From Castanea sativa (lineage: Eukaryota > Streptophyta > Magnoliopsida > Fagales > Fagaceae), in the NCBI RefSeq assembly GCF_040712315.1, contig NC_134021.1, positions 43,401,501 to 43,465,500 of the forward strand: a DNA stretch of 64,000 nt, read 5' to 3'. Below are positions 34,049 to 44,838 of the stretch, one piece after another. The position numbers and the translations under genes were made by a program. Within the stretch, counting starts at the first letter, position 1, and every line of letters begins with the position of its first letter. The notes below the pieces were generated by a model. The model ran no database searches. It was not told where the DNA came from and saw only the letters and a program-made list of their open reading frames with translations.

Positions 34049-34447
34049 AGGGTAAATTGCAAATTACACCCTTAAAGTTTGGAGTGTTTGGATTTTACAC
34101 CTTGAAGTTTTAGAATTTGAATTCTATTTCCTGGAGTTTGAAGTGTTTAGATTTTACACTCTGACGTTTCAGAATTTGGAATTTATCCCTTAAAGTTTGG
34201 GAGTGTTTGGATTTAATACCTCCAAATTCTGAAACTTCAAGGTGTAAAATCCAAACACTCTCGAACTTTGGGAAGTAAAATCCAAACACCTCTAAAATTT
34301 AGGAGGTGAATTCCAGATTCTAAAACGTCAGAGTGTAAGATCCAAGCACTCTCAAACTTTAGAGGGTAAAATCTAAATTCTGAAATTTTAAGGTATAAAA
34401 TCCAAACACTCCCAAATTTTAGGGGTGTAATTTGTAATTTATCCTTA
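34049..34447. mobile_element. Long-hairpin MITE with an empty site at 39821
   Basis: Ends AGGGTAAATTGCAAATTAC and GTAATTTGTAATTTATCC are inverted repeats. The whole 399-bp element is nearly a perfect stem built of repeated 'tccaaacact' / 'agtgtttgga' phrases. TTTAA flanks both sides (34044-34048 and 34448-34452). The paralogous sequence at 39811-39835 reads 'actcattgtttaaacaaag' without the element, showing a precise insertion. No coding capacity. The superfamily is uncertain (hairpin type). Confidence 0.8.
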
Positions 34448-35368
34448 TTTAAACAAAGTAGGTCAATTTTTTTTTTTGTTGAGAAAGAGGACAAAAATTA
34501 TTTAATTACTTCAAATGAAAAGGAAAATGATTATGAGAAACTAAAATCACAGTTCCATAAAAACAAAATAAAAAATAAAAAATAAAGACAGATGGGAACA
34601 AAGTCCATCTTCATTAACATATATGCAATGAATTTCTGACTGATCTTAAAAAAATTTAAAATATAATCTTCAAATTCAGTGGATTTCAATTGTGTTATTA
34701 AAAATTTATGACTTTGCAAACGGATTTGCGTCATGACCCATGCGCTAGGCATATAGGGGTTTTCTGTAAGTTCACTAGTGATTTGCTAAGTACTTTCTCA
34801 AGGGCGAATCCTCTACCACTGCTTATGTTGTACTGAACCTTAAAATTGAAACTCACAGTGCTATTTTCTTCTTCTTCTTTACTCTCTTTGTGAGCTTTTA
34901 ATGTTTTTAAAGTATTAATTTACTTATTATCTTAAAAGTTTAAACTATATTAAAAGCTTAAATGGTTAAGAGATAATGAAATTATTCATTTAATTTAATA
35001 CTACCCTTTCACATGTGGGCCACATAAGCTGCCACATGAAAATTATTTAAATTTTAGTGGGTACTTTTGTTAATAGATGTTACTAACTTTACAATTTATT
35101 TATTTATTGATATTAAATCAATTAGAACATTGTTATAATTGAACCTTGATTTCACTTCAAAACCTTGAACCTATCTACTAACGTATCTTTCAAGGATCTA
35201 CTTTTTTAAACCTTGCCCCCATATTATTATTTGCAACAAATAAATTAAGAATCAGATAATATGAATACGAAATTAACACAACCTTTGTTTCCTCCCTTAA
35301 ACTTCAAAGACTAAAATCACCTACTTATATAGAAAATCCAATAAAAATTAAAATTTGTGAAAAAAAAA
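34448..35368. other. Copy-1 upstream DNA and junction to copy 2
   Basis: 34448-34760 matches 39825-40090 ('attcagtggattt', 'aaaaatttatgactttgc', 'catgacccatgcgctag'). From about 34,770 to 35,368 no partner or gene is recognised; the left edge of the second TIR copy is near 35,369. Confidence 0.55.
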
Positions 35369-35842
35369 TATGATCTCCATTTTTTCACCTTCTCTATGCA
35401 ATCCTTAAAACATTCATTGTGTTTAGCAAAGGCTTGGACAAAAGTATACCAATTTGTTCTCATACATCAGATGGATCCACATCATAGAAAATCGGTAAAA
35501 TTTTCATTTTCTTCTCTTTCATGCATCTAATGATCTTTACAAGTTCATCTAAGCACCCATATAGAAGATGCATAGTTTCTTGAGAGAATGACAATCGCAA
35601 ACCTTGACTCTTCTATTGCTTTCAAGAGTTCTAGGACAACAGATTTCCATGTCTCAAGTTTTTCCTCATCTCTAAAGGTCTCAATGCATTTTTGTTCCAA
35701 AGCAGCATATAGATAGTCCGCAAAAGTATTGCGGGTATATATATATCCTTGCCTCTAAAACTAAGACTTCATATTTCCGTTGTGGTATTGAAGAAGAAAA
35801 TGATGATAAAGACAAGACTTTTTGAGTACTTATGGAAGCCAT
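35369..35842 (-). pseudogene. Second TIR exon, truncated and frameshifted
   Basis: Starts MASISTQK at 35842 and parallels the TIR exon at 20181-20692 base by base. The frame breaks soon after KYEVLVL. An inserted AT microsatellite ('ggatatatatatcc'-like, near 35,742) and further small indels leave only pieces: TFADYLYAALEQK-like, VDPSD-like and a KCMKEKK-like segment. Homology stops near 35,369, about 50 bp short of the exon's splice donor, and no NB-ARC or LRR follows. It is therefore a TIR-only fragment left by an unequal exchange or a partial tandem duplication. Not translated as a TIR protein in its present state. Confidence 0.85.
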
Positions 35843-36288
35843 TAGAAATACTTTGGCAAATCTTGAACTACAATAGAGATAGACAAAAGTTCATTCAATT
35901 AAAATTGAAAAAAAAAATTTAAAAGGGGAAAAATTGAGAAGAAGAGAATGGTTTGATGCGGAGGCACTCACATTTTCTAGTTTCAGTCAAGTTAACGATT
36001 CTCTCTCATCTTTTTTTTTTTTTTTTTTTACAAAGTAGGCATGCATGGGGCACTCTCCTTTAATGGAATCATCCTAACTAACTTAAAATTATATAACTGT
36101 ATGTATCAAAACAAAATATTTTCTAAGTATCAATCATTCTTGATCTTGAACACTTCCCCATGTCAATGCATCCACCGATTAGTTTTTGTTAAAATGATCC
36201 ATCCTTTTATTTTCCCAAAAAGAATATAAAATTATGTCAGATTTATAACTATTCCCTAACATGCCATCAGTTTTAGCTTTCACGTAAT
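35843..36288 (-). repeat. Upstream region of the TIR fragment, copy 2 (left part)
   Basis: Matches 20693-21120: leader with 'gcatgca.ggggc.ctctcct', 'attagtttttgttaaaatga' and 'atgccatcagt..agctttc'. It is interrupted at GTAAT (36284-36288) by the gag-only LTR element and resumes at 39293. Confidence 0.8.
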
Positions 36289-36890
36289 TGATGGGACTGA
36301 CGAAATCAACTACCGACGAGACTAAGGCATCTGATGGGACTGACGAGATCAACTACAGACGAGACTAAGGCATCTGATGGGACTGACGAGACTACTCTCT
36401 GAGACGAGCCTAAACAAGTATACACGTCACTGACGAGAATAGCAGGATCATTCAATGCCACCAATAATACCCCGAACGGTTACAGAACCAGCTGGACGAA
36501 CCGTTGAAGGCATATTAAAACCCCATTACTCAGCAAGAAGCGTTACTAAAAGAGGCATTAAAGCCATAATAACTGCCACAACGGCTAGAAACTAGAACAA
36601 CATATATAAAGCCCACGCATTGCCAACAGAAGGTACGAACACAGTTACAAGATATCCCTAATCATTCTTATAGTCTATTATTATAAACTCCCTTGTACTA
36701 ACTTTGGCATCGGAGATGTTGTGGCAGGCACCACACCGGTGACCATTTTGGAGAATTTCTTCTTCCGTCGCGACACAAGCAGACCTCTAGTCCCGTCTGG
36801 ACGACCTCACTACGACTGACGAACTCGTGATTCATCAGTCTGGTCCCGTCTGGACGACCTCACTACAACTGACGAACCCGTGTTTCATCA
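36289..36890 (+). repeat. 5' LTR of the TR-GAG element
   Basis: Starts with a 47-bp unit (TGATGGGACTGACGA...GGCATC) in two full copies plus a third partial one, and ends with a 53-bp unit (TCCCGTCTGGACGACC...TTCATCAG..TGG) repeated twice. 'acatatataaagccc' near 36,600 is the likely TATA region. Confidence 0.9.
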
Positions 36891-36910
36891 GTTTGGCGCC
36901 GTCTGTGGGG
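36891..36910 (+). other. Primer-binding site of the TR-GAG element
   Basis: GTTTGGCGCCGTCTGTGGGG directly follows the 5' LTR. TGGCGCC sites of this kind are common in plant Ty3-type elements. Confidence 0.75.
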
Positions 36911-36967
36911 ACGACATTTTCGTACTAACGGTTCGAAAGCGTAGTTTCTACCAACTTCAATATTCAG

Positions 36968-37936
36968 ATGGAGTCCAACCAAGATTCAGTGGCCTTAGCC
37001 CAGCAAGTCAAAGCTCTTACGGCCACCGTTGAAGAACTCACCAAGCAGAATCAGGAGATGAGACAACAGCTATAGCATAAGGAGAATCGGTCTAGAGTTG
37101 TACAGGAGGATGAAGGAGACAGCCATGGGAGAAGCGACCGACGAAGGACCACTACTCCAGACGAAAAAAATTCTAATCTTCTTCAAGAGATGAGGAAAGA
37201 GATGGACGAACTGAGAAATGCTATTAAGGAGAAGACAGATCAGAGCCTAGACAGAATGGTCAGGGCAACAGATTCTCCTTTCACCATGGTAGTCTTGGAA
37301 TGACCAGTGCCGACGAAGTTTCGGTTGCCTCAGCTTGAGCATTTTGACGGGCATAAGGACCCCCAGGATCACCTTAATACCTTCAAGACGACATTAGGCC
37401 TCCAATAGCCCCCTAATAAAATAATGTGTCGTTCCTTCCCTACCACACTTAAGGGAGCTGCAAGAGAGTGGTTCATAAAGTTGCCAACCTCATCCATTGA
37501 TAACTTCAAACAGTTGAGTAGCGCCTTTCTGCGCCATTTCGTCGGAGGGCAACGTCCTAAGAGACCAGCGGACCACCTACTCACTGTTAAGCAACGGGAG
37601 AAAGAAACCTTGCGGTCATACGTGAAACGCTTTACCCGAGAAACCCTGGAAGTGGACGATGCTGATGACAAAGTACAACTGACGACCTTTAAAGCAGGGC
37701 TGAAGTCTAGAGAGTTTGTGGTTTCGCTGGCAAAAAATCCACCTAAGACGATGGTAGAAATGCTCTTAAAGGCGCAAAAGTACATGAATGTTGAGGATGC
37801 GCTAGCCGCCATTAAAGATATGGAGAAAACAGAAGAAAGGGGAAAGAGGGAGGACGAACGTAAAGGACGAAAGAGGGAGCATCCAGATCGTCGGTTTACT
37901 GACGAAGACAAAAGATCATCGAAAATGGCTAGGTAA
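36968..37936 (+). pseudogene. Ty3-type gag with three nonsense codons
   Basis: The frame opens MESNQDSVALAQQVKALTA at 36968 and continues through a charged coiled-coil-like segment to the retrotransposon gag domain. In it are FRLPQLEHFDGHKDPQDHL, LKGAAREWFIKLP, IDNFKQLSSAFLRHF, EKETLRSYVKRFTRE and LKSREFVVSLAKNPP. Three in-frame stops interrupt it: TAG at about 37073, TGA at about 37301 and TAG at about 37406. The first two can be explained by C-to-T change. From 37424 the frame is open to the stop at 37936 and ends in a basic, K/E/R-rich tail. Gag forms the particle that packages the RNA. No zinc knuckle or pol follows. Confidence 0.85.
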
Positions 37937-38610
37937 TAAGATTCCGCCTTGACGGATGTACATTACTGACGAAGCCAAAAGATCATCGAAAATGGCTAGG
38001 TAATAAGATTCCGCCTTGACGGATGTACATTACTGACGAAGCCAAAAGATCATCGAAAATTGCTAGGTAATAAGATTCCGCCTTGACGGATGTACATTAT
38101 CGACGAAGTAGGTAATAAGATTCCGCCTTGACGGATGTACATTACCGACGAAGTAAGTAATAAGATTCCGCCTTGACAGATGTACATTACTGACGAAGCC
38201 AAAAGATCATAAAAAATGGCTAGGTAATAAGATTCCGCCTTGACGGATGTACATTACTGACGAAGCCAAAAGATCATCGAAAATGGCTAGGTAATAAGAT
38301 TCCGCCTTGATGGATGTACATTACCGACGAAGTAAGTAATAAGATTCCGCCTTGACGGATGTACATTACTGACAAAGCCAAAAGATCATAAAAAATGGCT
38401 GGGTAATAAGATTCCACCTTGATGGATGTACATTACCGACGAAGCCAAAAGATCATCGAGAATGGCTAGGTAATAAGATTCCCCCTTGACGGATGTACAT
38501 TACCGACGAAGTAAGTAATAAGATTCTGCCTAGACGGATGTACATTACTGACGAAGTCTCGTGATAAGATTCCGCCTAGATGGATGTACACTACTGACGT
38601 AGCCAAAAAA
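37915..38610 (+). repeat. Twelve-unit tandem repeat with 67- and 45-bp variants, derived from the end of gag
   Basis: 'taataagattcc' recurs at 37934, 38001, 38068, 38113, 38158, 38225, 38292, 38337, 38404, 38471 and 38516, with a variant at 38562. Spacings are 67, 67, 45, 45, 67, 67, 45, 67, 67, 45 and 46. Long units contain the 22-bp insert 'ccaaaagatcatcgaaaatg' plus two bases; short units lack it. The insert is also the last coding sequence of gag, so the array grew from the gag 3' end. Confidence 0.92.
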
Positions 38611-38670
38611 TTATTATAAAAAAAAACCTTTCATCTTCTATGGTCGTCATGGAACATCATGACGACCACA

Positions 38671-38685
38671 GAATCCGGGGGCATC
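38671..38685 (+). other. Polypurine tract region of the TR-GAG element
   Basis: GAATCCGGGGGCATC directly precedes the 3' LTR and would prime plus-strand DNA synthesis. GCATC also precedes each internal 47-bp repeat in the LTR. Confidence 0.7.
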
Positions 38686-39287
38686 TGATGGGATTGATGA
38701 AATCAACTACCGACGAGACTAAGGCATCTGATGGGACTGACGAGATCAACTACAGACAAGACTAAGGCATCTGATGGGACTGACAAGACCACTCTCTGAG
38801 ACGAGCCTAAACAAGTATACACGTCACTGACGAGAATAGCAGGATCATTCAATGCCACCAATAATACCCCAAACGGTTACAGAACCAGCTAGACGAACCG
38901 TTGAAGGCATATTAAAACCTCATTACTCAGCAAGAAGCGTTACTGAAAGAGGCATTAAAGCCACAATAACTGCCACAACAGCTAGAAACTAGAACAACAT
39001 ATATAAAGCCCACGCATTGCCAACAGAAGGTACGAACACAGTTACAAGATATCCCTAATCATTCTTATAGTCTATTATTATAAACTCCCTTGTACTAACT
39101 TTGGCATCGGAGATGTTGTGGCAGGCACCACACCAGTGACCATTTTGGAGAATTTCTTCTTCCGTCGCGACACAAGCAAACCTCTAGTCCCGTCTGGACG
39201 ACCTCACTACGACTGACGAACTCGTGATTCATCAATCTGGTCCCGTCTGGACGACCTCACTACAACTGACGAACCCATGTTTCATCA
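38686..39287 (+). repeat. 3' LTR of the TR-GAG element
   Basis: 602 bp, same structure as the 5' LTR. By-eye differences are transitions only, for example CGAACGG/CAAACGG and ACGGCTAG/ACAGCTAG. Confidence 0.9.
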
Positions 39288-39292
39288 GTAAT

Positions 39293-40095
39293 AATAAAAA
39301 TATGAAGTGGAAACGTTTGTAATCTGTCAACCATTGTTGTTATAAGGGGGAAGTTCAGATATTAAACAAAAAGAATAAAATATTGCATCTCGGTCCTTTA
39401 TACTTTGCTCTAGTTGCTCCCTCTCTCATTGGAGAAAATACATGTTGTTTCCGTTGCATATATCCTCCCCCTCACATGGTGGGGTCCACCCCAGTGTGAG
39501 GGGAGGATACATGATACATGCAACAGAAACAACATATACCACCTCCTCTCATTGGTCACAAATTAATCTTTCCTCTAGTGGCAGCACTACATGTGCTCTT
39601 CCGGTTCAAATGATTCCCTTGACTTGAAAAAGATAATTATATATAATATTTTTTTTACTAACTTTTTTTTATAGAATAATAAGTATTTTAATACACACAC
39701 AGGGAGAGGGAAGAAGGTCTTAAATTTACCTTTAAAATCATTTTTGCACATTCTCATCAGCCTAGCCCAAAACCTCATGAAGCACGGCGTCCTCGGTTGG
39801 TAATGAGGTCACAACTCATTGTTTAAACAAAGTAGATGTGAAAGTTGGAAAACAATGACAAAAAATTATTTAATTAGGTAAAATGAAAAGGACGATGATT
39901 ATGAGAGGCTAAAATGATAGCTGGAAGCAAAGCTCAACGTCATCAACATATATGTAAAGGAATTTCTCTCTAAACAGCCTGATTGATCTTTAACAAATTG
40001 AAAATGGAATCTTAAATTCAGTGGATTTCTATTGTGTTGTTAAAAATTTATGACTTTGCTAACTGATTTGCATCATGACCCATGCGCTAGTTGTG
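39293..40095 (-). repeat. Upstream region of the TIR fragment, copy 2 (right part)
   Basis: 39293-39400 and 39590-39780 match 21120-21345. 39781-40095 matches 34000-34048 plus 34448-34760 and lacks the hairpin MITE. Between 39,400 and 39,590 a local palindromic repeat ('ccccctcacatggtgggg', then 'cagtgtgaggggaggat') has no partner in copy 1. Confidence 0.7.
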
Positions 40096-40099
40096 TAAT

Positions 40100-40500
40100 T
40101 TTCTTCTTCTTCTCTCTTTTTGTGAAATTATCAATTCTCTCAAAAACTTATAGAACATAGGAGCTACCATTAAGTGGGGGGCCCAATATGTGAAAATTTA
40201 AATAGGAGGTAAGGTGGACACAAAGGATTGCAATTTTCTTCTTTTTCTCTCTCTTTGTGAAACTACCGATTCTCCAAAAAGCTTGTGAGCCATGTGAGCT
40301 ACCATTGAGTAGGGACCCAACACATGAAAATTTGAATGGGAGGTAAGGTAGACATAGGAGATTGCAATTTTCTTCTTATTCTCTCTCATTATTAAATTAC
40401 TGATTTTCCCAAAAGTTTGTGGCCACGTGAGCTGCCATTGAGTGGAGCCCCAACACGTAGAAATTAATTAAATGGGAGGTAAGGTGGACACAGAGAATTT
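40100..40500. repeat. Three ~134-bp tandem units
   Basis: Each unit has 'ttgcaattttcttctt', a CT run, 'gattctcc.aaaa', 'gagctaccattgagt', 'aacac.tgaaaattt' and 'gggaggtaaggtggacac'. Landmarks are at 40121, 40256 and about 40388. It lies immediately beyond the duplicated region. No coding frame. Confidence 0.8.
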
Positions 40501-40667
40501 AACTCAAAGCCTCTTACTATGATATTATCTATATCTTTATACTACTATTTAAGAGGCTTCCTCTGTTTAGGATAGACATTTTGGTAGTTCAAAAATATAT
40601 CACACAAATTCTAAAATTATAAACCCCTCCAATTTAAATAAAAGAGAGAAAATAAATACCCAATTAT
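40501..40667. other. Junction sequence; possible Helitron-type 5' end
   Basis: 'tctatatctttatactact' followed by 'atttaagaggcttcctctg' looks like the start of a Helitron-type element, but no matching hairpin end was located. Confidence 0.2.
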
Positions 40668-41049
40668 GTTAAGTTTTTTGACATTGCACTTTTGCTATGT
40701 CGAAACATACAGATGTCATGTCATGATTGGCAGGTAACAGTGGTGACATGATTATTTATGCCTTTTTCTTAGGATTTTCTAGTCTTTCCTGTCAAAAAGA
40801 GTGATACGAGTGTTAAATACAAGAGATTACTTAATCTTACTCATCACAAACAAAGAGCCACAAAGCTCACTTGCTTAGTTGTGCATAAAGATGCTCATCT
40901 AAGCTACAAGAGATACAAAGTTTAGAAAACTTTGTTTCAATGATCATCCAAGGAACACAAGTACTAATGTACACATACACACACTGTTTTTGTATTTTTC
41001 TTAATTTTTCAATTTTTTTTTATTTTTATATAAAAAAAATAAAACTGAA

Positions 41050-42740
41050 GAGATGCTCCACTTATAGCAATTCGGTCGAGTATGACCAGCTACTCCACAG
41101 TAATGACAGAGATGCCGCTTCTTCTATTTAGGCTTTTGAGAGTTAGCCTTCTTAGCCCTAGGGTTTTTAACTTCTTTCTTATCCTGCTTAAGAGGTGCTC
41201 CTAAGATAAATTTACCTTTATCTATGTTCTCACTAGCTAATTCAGTTTTAACATTAGTGTTCTCAATTTCAACATTATTACTAGGAGGAACAAAAACAGT
41301 AGTACTAGAAGAAGTAATATTAGAAGAAAAGAGATCATACCCTAAACTGGTTCAATCGGAAGACAATTTCTGAAGACTAAGCATTTCATCGATCTTGGCA
41401 CTTGAAGTCCTTTCCAGCTGAGCTCTAACTTGGAACAGTTCTGCCTCAAGCTTCTTGATTTTCTCAGCCAAGAAGTTATTCTCAAACCTCAGTGCTCCAA
41501 TAGTTTGATTGGCTTCATCAATCTTTATGGAAAGCTCTTCACGCTTAAGCTTCACATCACTGAGCTTCTTGGTGGTCAACCTATACAACTTTTCATGCTT
41601 TCCTGAGACCTTGTATAACTTTGCATAAGCTGTATGGATGTCATCTTGTTGATCCATCTTCTCAAACTTGGACTCCACCAATTCTTCTTCTTCATCCACA
41701 TCTTCAACAATCCCCTCAGTAGGATTGACTGTGGTAGTGAAGGCATTCAAGATTCTGTCATCCTCATTGTAGAAATCATCTTTAAGTTTAGTGTCACTCA
41801 ATGTAGCAGCAAGTGCCTTGCTTTTTCCTAATAGTCTTGAGATATGTAAGGTACTCCTATTTCATGTGTCCGAAGCCTTGGCACCCAAAGCACTTAGGTC
41901 CTGTAGGAACAGTGTACTGAATGTCATTCCTAGCATTCTTCTTCCCTTTGTCTTGGCCCTTGAACTAAGAAGAACTGGATTGCCTGTGGTCCTTGTCAAA
42001 GCCCTTCCCATTGGTATTCTTCATGAACTTCTTAAACTGCCTAGTGATGTAAGACTTCATCTTAGAATCTTCATCGTCTAAAGACTCTTCTGTCAAAGCC
42101 CTCTCTTGCTTTTGCTCTTGCTAGACTTCCCGATTCTAGACAAACCCAACTTTTAGGTCTGTAGAATTCTGACCAGCTCTGTCAAAGGAATTTTATCAAT
42201 ATCCTTTGATTCCTCAATCGCGGTGATCTTGGCATGAAATCTTTCGGGCAAAGATTTGAGTACCTTTCTCACAATCTTGGGTTTTGGAATGGTTTCCCCA
42301 AGATTAAAAGCAGAGTTCACTATGTCCTTGAGCATGGCATAGAACTCATCAAACGACCCATCCTCCTCCATCTTAATTTCTTCAAAGCCTGTAGTGAGCC
42401 TCTGTAGTTTTGAATCTTTGACAGCCTTTGTTCCCTCATAGGTTGTTTGGAGGATGGTCCATGCTTCCTTTGCAGTTTTAGGGGAGGATATCTTCTTGAA
42501 TTCCTCATTCGTAACTGCACTGAATAAGGCCTTCAATGCCCTATTGTTAAAGTTTGCTGCCTTGATCTTAGCACAATCCCAATCGGCCGACGCTTCCTTT
42601 GGCTTGGTCCTACCAATCTCTACAGCTTGCCACACCTTCTCATCTAGAGACTGCAAAAAAGTTCTCATGCGTACTATCTAGTATGCATAGTTAGAACCAT
42701 CAAATAAAGGAGGTATAACCAAAGATTGTCCTCTATCCAT
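41050..42740 (-). pseudogene. Copia-type gag of element C1, multiple stops
   Basis: Begins MDRGQSLVIPPLFDGSNYAY at 42740, then a TAG replaces the expected Trp. The UBN2-type gag domain follows with FLQSLDEKVWQAVEIG, FNNRALKALFSAVTNEEFKK, WTILQTTYEGT, GSFDEFYAMLKDIVNSAFNL and VLKSLPERFHAKITAIEE. A first zinc knuckle (CFGCQGFGHMK, then a stop, with the last Cys changed) lies near 41,890. A 149-codon acidic and coiled-coil segment (41801-41352) and a second knuckle CHYCGVAGHTRPNC near 41,080 follow. At least four stops. Gag would package the RNA; no product is expected. Confidence 0.85.
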
Positions 42741-42792
42741 GACAAACAAGGGTCAATGGATCACACACAAGGACTAACCCTAATCAGGTGTG

Positions 42793-42807
42793 CCTGCTCT
42801 GATACCA
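42793..42807 (-). other. Primer-binding site of element C1
   Basis: Minus-strand TGGTATCAGAGCAGG, complementary to the 3' end of initiator tRNA-Met, two bases downstream of the LTR. Confidence 0.9.
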
Positions 42808-42809
42808 CT

Positions 42810-43706
42810 TGATGGAAAATTTAGACCCCGGTTGATTAAATTAACAAGTTTTAAACTCAAGTTGTTAATTAGATTTATTATGAATAAACCTTGTTAAAAT
42901 AAACAAACATCAATATCATGTCAAAATCATGTAGCGAAAAAATTAAATAAGACAAGATATGATGACCTAGGGAAACCAATGAAACAAACTAGTTTCACAG
43001 TAAAAAACCTGGGGGGAAACCTTCCTAAAAAGCAATTCACTATAGCAAAGAGAAGTTTCAGATCTAGTACAAAACCTTTGTCCCTAGACTCTACAATCCC
43101 CGTAGATGAACTTACAATTGAAACCTTCTACCGCTTCAGAACCTCTAAGCTCTTCAACATATGAATGTCACCCTTTGATGCACAGATCCCAGTACGTGAC
43201 TAACTCATTTGCACGAATCTCAATAAGTGACTCACTCACCAACAATGAAGATCAAGAAGTACTTGGTTACAAAACCCTAAGGCGCAAAAGACGCAGTAGC
43301 TTCTTTTTGAGAGAATAAAGTTTCGATCACCTTTTGCATGTGTTCTCCTTGTATTTTCTTATGTGACGGCCTCTAAAATAAGCCTTATATATGTTTAGGG
43401 TTGTGAGAAAAAAAACTCTGCACATGCATGTCAACATGGGCCGAAAATAAAATCTGAATTTTGTAAAGCTCAATAGATATAGTTGTCGAGACCTCAATAG
43501 ATAGCTATCTGTCAAGCAGCTGTTGAGCTTTAATGAGTCAGCACTTCTTTACTTATTTCTTGGACAGATTTGCATGGCTTCAATACTAGACTTGAACTCT
43601 TGTTCTTTGAAATATTAAACATACCCAAGATCTACCCAAATACAAGTAAAGTTCGTTTTGTCAAAGGATTAGCCAATTACATAAATATTGACATATGTTC
43701 CTAACA
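42810..43706 (-). repeat. 5' LTR of element C1
   Basis: Read on the minus strand it starts TGTTAGGAACATATG and ends TTTTCCATCA, 897 bp. It contains 'acatatataaggcttatttt' (TATA region) near 43,395 and short 'tcgacagctatctattgag'-type repeats shared with C2. The LTR's outer end at 43706 touches the tandem array. Confidence 0.85.
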
Positions 43707-43859
43707 TCAAATCACATATGTCCTAATAGGGTTAGGTTTCCTGAGGAGTTCCTAACTCCATGCATGAAGCCTTAAGTACGAGTCCCTGACTCGTAAATCC
43801 TATTTGAACATTACCAAATAAAAATTCTTTCAAGCTTTGGTTCAATATTTTCTCAAGTA

Positions 43860-44160
43860 GAGTATTTGACTATACCAAAATCAAATTCATCAATGGAGTC
43901 CTTGACTCCACCATATTTTAATGGAGTCCATGACTTTACCAAATTTATGGAGTCTTTGACTCTACTATTTTAATGGAGTCCTTGACTCTACCAAATTAAT
44001 GGAGTCACTGATTCTACCAAATGAATGGAATCCTAGACTCTACTAAATTAATGGAATTCTTAACTCTATCCCATCAATGGACACCTTGACTCCACCAATT
44101 TTTAATGGAGTTCTTGACTCCACCATCAAATTAATGGAGTCATTACTCTACCAAATTAAT
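43860..44160. repeat. 26-bp minisatellite, example block in unit 1
   Basis: Units such as ATGGAGTCCTTGACTCTACC followed by AAATTA or ATTTTA. Other blocks are near 45190-45280 (shrunken), 46250-46590, 47620-47890, 48830-49140, 50720-50960, 52010-52340, 54410-54720, 55750-55990 and 57050-57370. Each unit holds the palindrome GAGTC-CTT-GACTC and the W-box core TTGACT. Confidence 0.9.
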
Positions 44161-44838
44161 TGGGACTAATTCTTTGGGATTATTAATTAATTCTTTAAAC
44201 AACAATAGAGTTAATAATTCTTAAAATAAAATGACCGTAAAATTGGGTTGGGAAAATTTTCCAATCCCAAATATGTTCACAATGATTAAATTGCTTCAAA
44301 AAGTTTTCTTTCCCTTAATTAAATTTGGGAATTTCAATCAAAATATGATTAAAATTCCGACAAAGAAGCAAATGAAAGAAAGTGAAATTTTCTTAGACAT
44401 TCAACTTCTTAAAAAAGAATTATTAGTTCGATTGTCATAAATGCATGGTCCTTGAGATCAAAATCAATTATTTCACCCAAAATCAAAATTAAGTCGATGC
44501 TTAATTAAATACAAAGTATATGACGTAAATGTCCCTCATTTAAAATTGGGCAAAATTAATTTGATGATTTTTAAATCAAAAACCTCACTTTAAGAATTAC
44601 GAATTGGCATGATCCCCGTCAAGGCTACGTAGGCAACCTAAACAAATTTTTAGGTGTAGCCATAAATAAATAAAAACACATATCCTCTTAAACATGAAAG
44701 TAAATATATTTGAAAGAAAAATATTAAAAACAATTGAAAAGCCGAAAGTGGGTGATGGCATGAACGTGAAAGAAGTTCATGGCCCATGAATTGATCAGTT
44801 AACAGAAAAAATAGGGGAAAAAGGTTTCCCAATCCCTC

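Larger units (their letters stand above)
36289..39287 (+). mobile_element. Gag-only LTR retrotransposon (TR-GAG type), complete with target duplication
   Basis: Two 602-bp LTRs (36289-36890 and 38686-39287) begin TGATGGGA and end TTTCATCA. A perfect GTAAT duplication lies outside (36284-36288 and 39288-39292). Inside are a TTTGGCGCC primer site, a gag frame with stops, a 12-unit tandem repeat and a CCGGGGG polypurine tract; there is no protease, RT, RNase H or integrase. Such elements with gag alone are known in plants as TR-GAGs and depend on enzymes from elsewhere. By eye the LTRs differ at about 15 positions, all transitions, as expected from cytosine deamination. The insertion interrupts the duplicated TIR upstream region; its empty site is at 21116-21125. 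Confidence 0.92.
40668..43706 (-). mobile_element. 3'-truncated copia-type element C1, gag only
   Basis: On the minus strand the order is LTR (43706-42810), primer site, decayed gag, and then non-coding sequence to about 40668, where homology with element C2 (60475-60870) stops. There is no 3' LTR and no pol. LTR, gag and downstream sequence all match the plus-strand element at 57.4 kb, so both belong to one family. The gag type (UBN2 domain plus two CCHC knuckles separated by a coiled coil, 0.9-1.0-kb LTRs) suggests the SIRE/Maximus-like copia group. Confidence 0.8.

Noticed and set aside
37369..37911. 180-codon minus-strand frame opposite gag
   Set aside because: Shadow of the gag coding strand; Ser/Leu-rich with no motif.
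37915..38610. CRISPR-like regular spacing of repeats
   Set aside because: It lies inside a plant retrotransposon, the whole unit repeats including the supposed spacers, and unit length switches between 67 and 45 bp.
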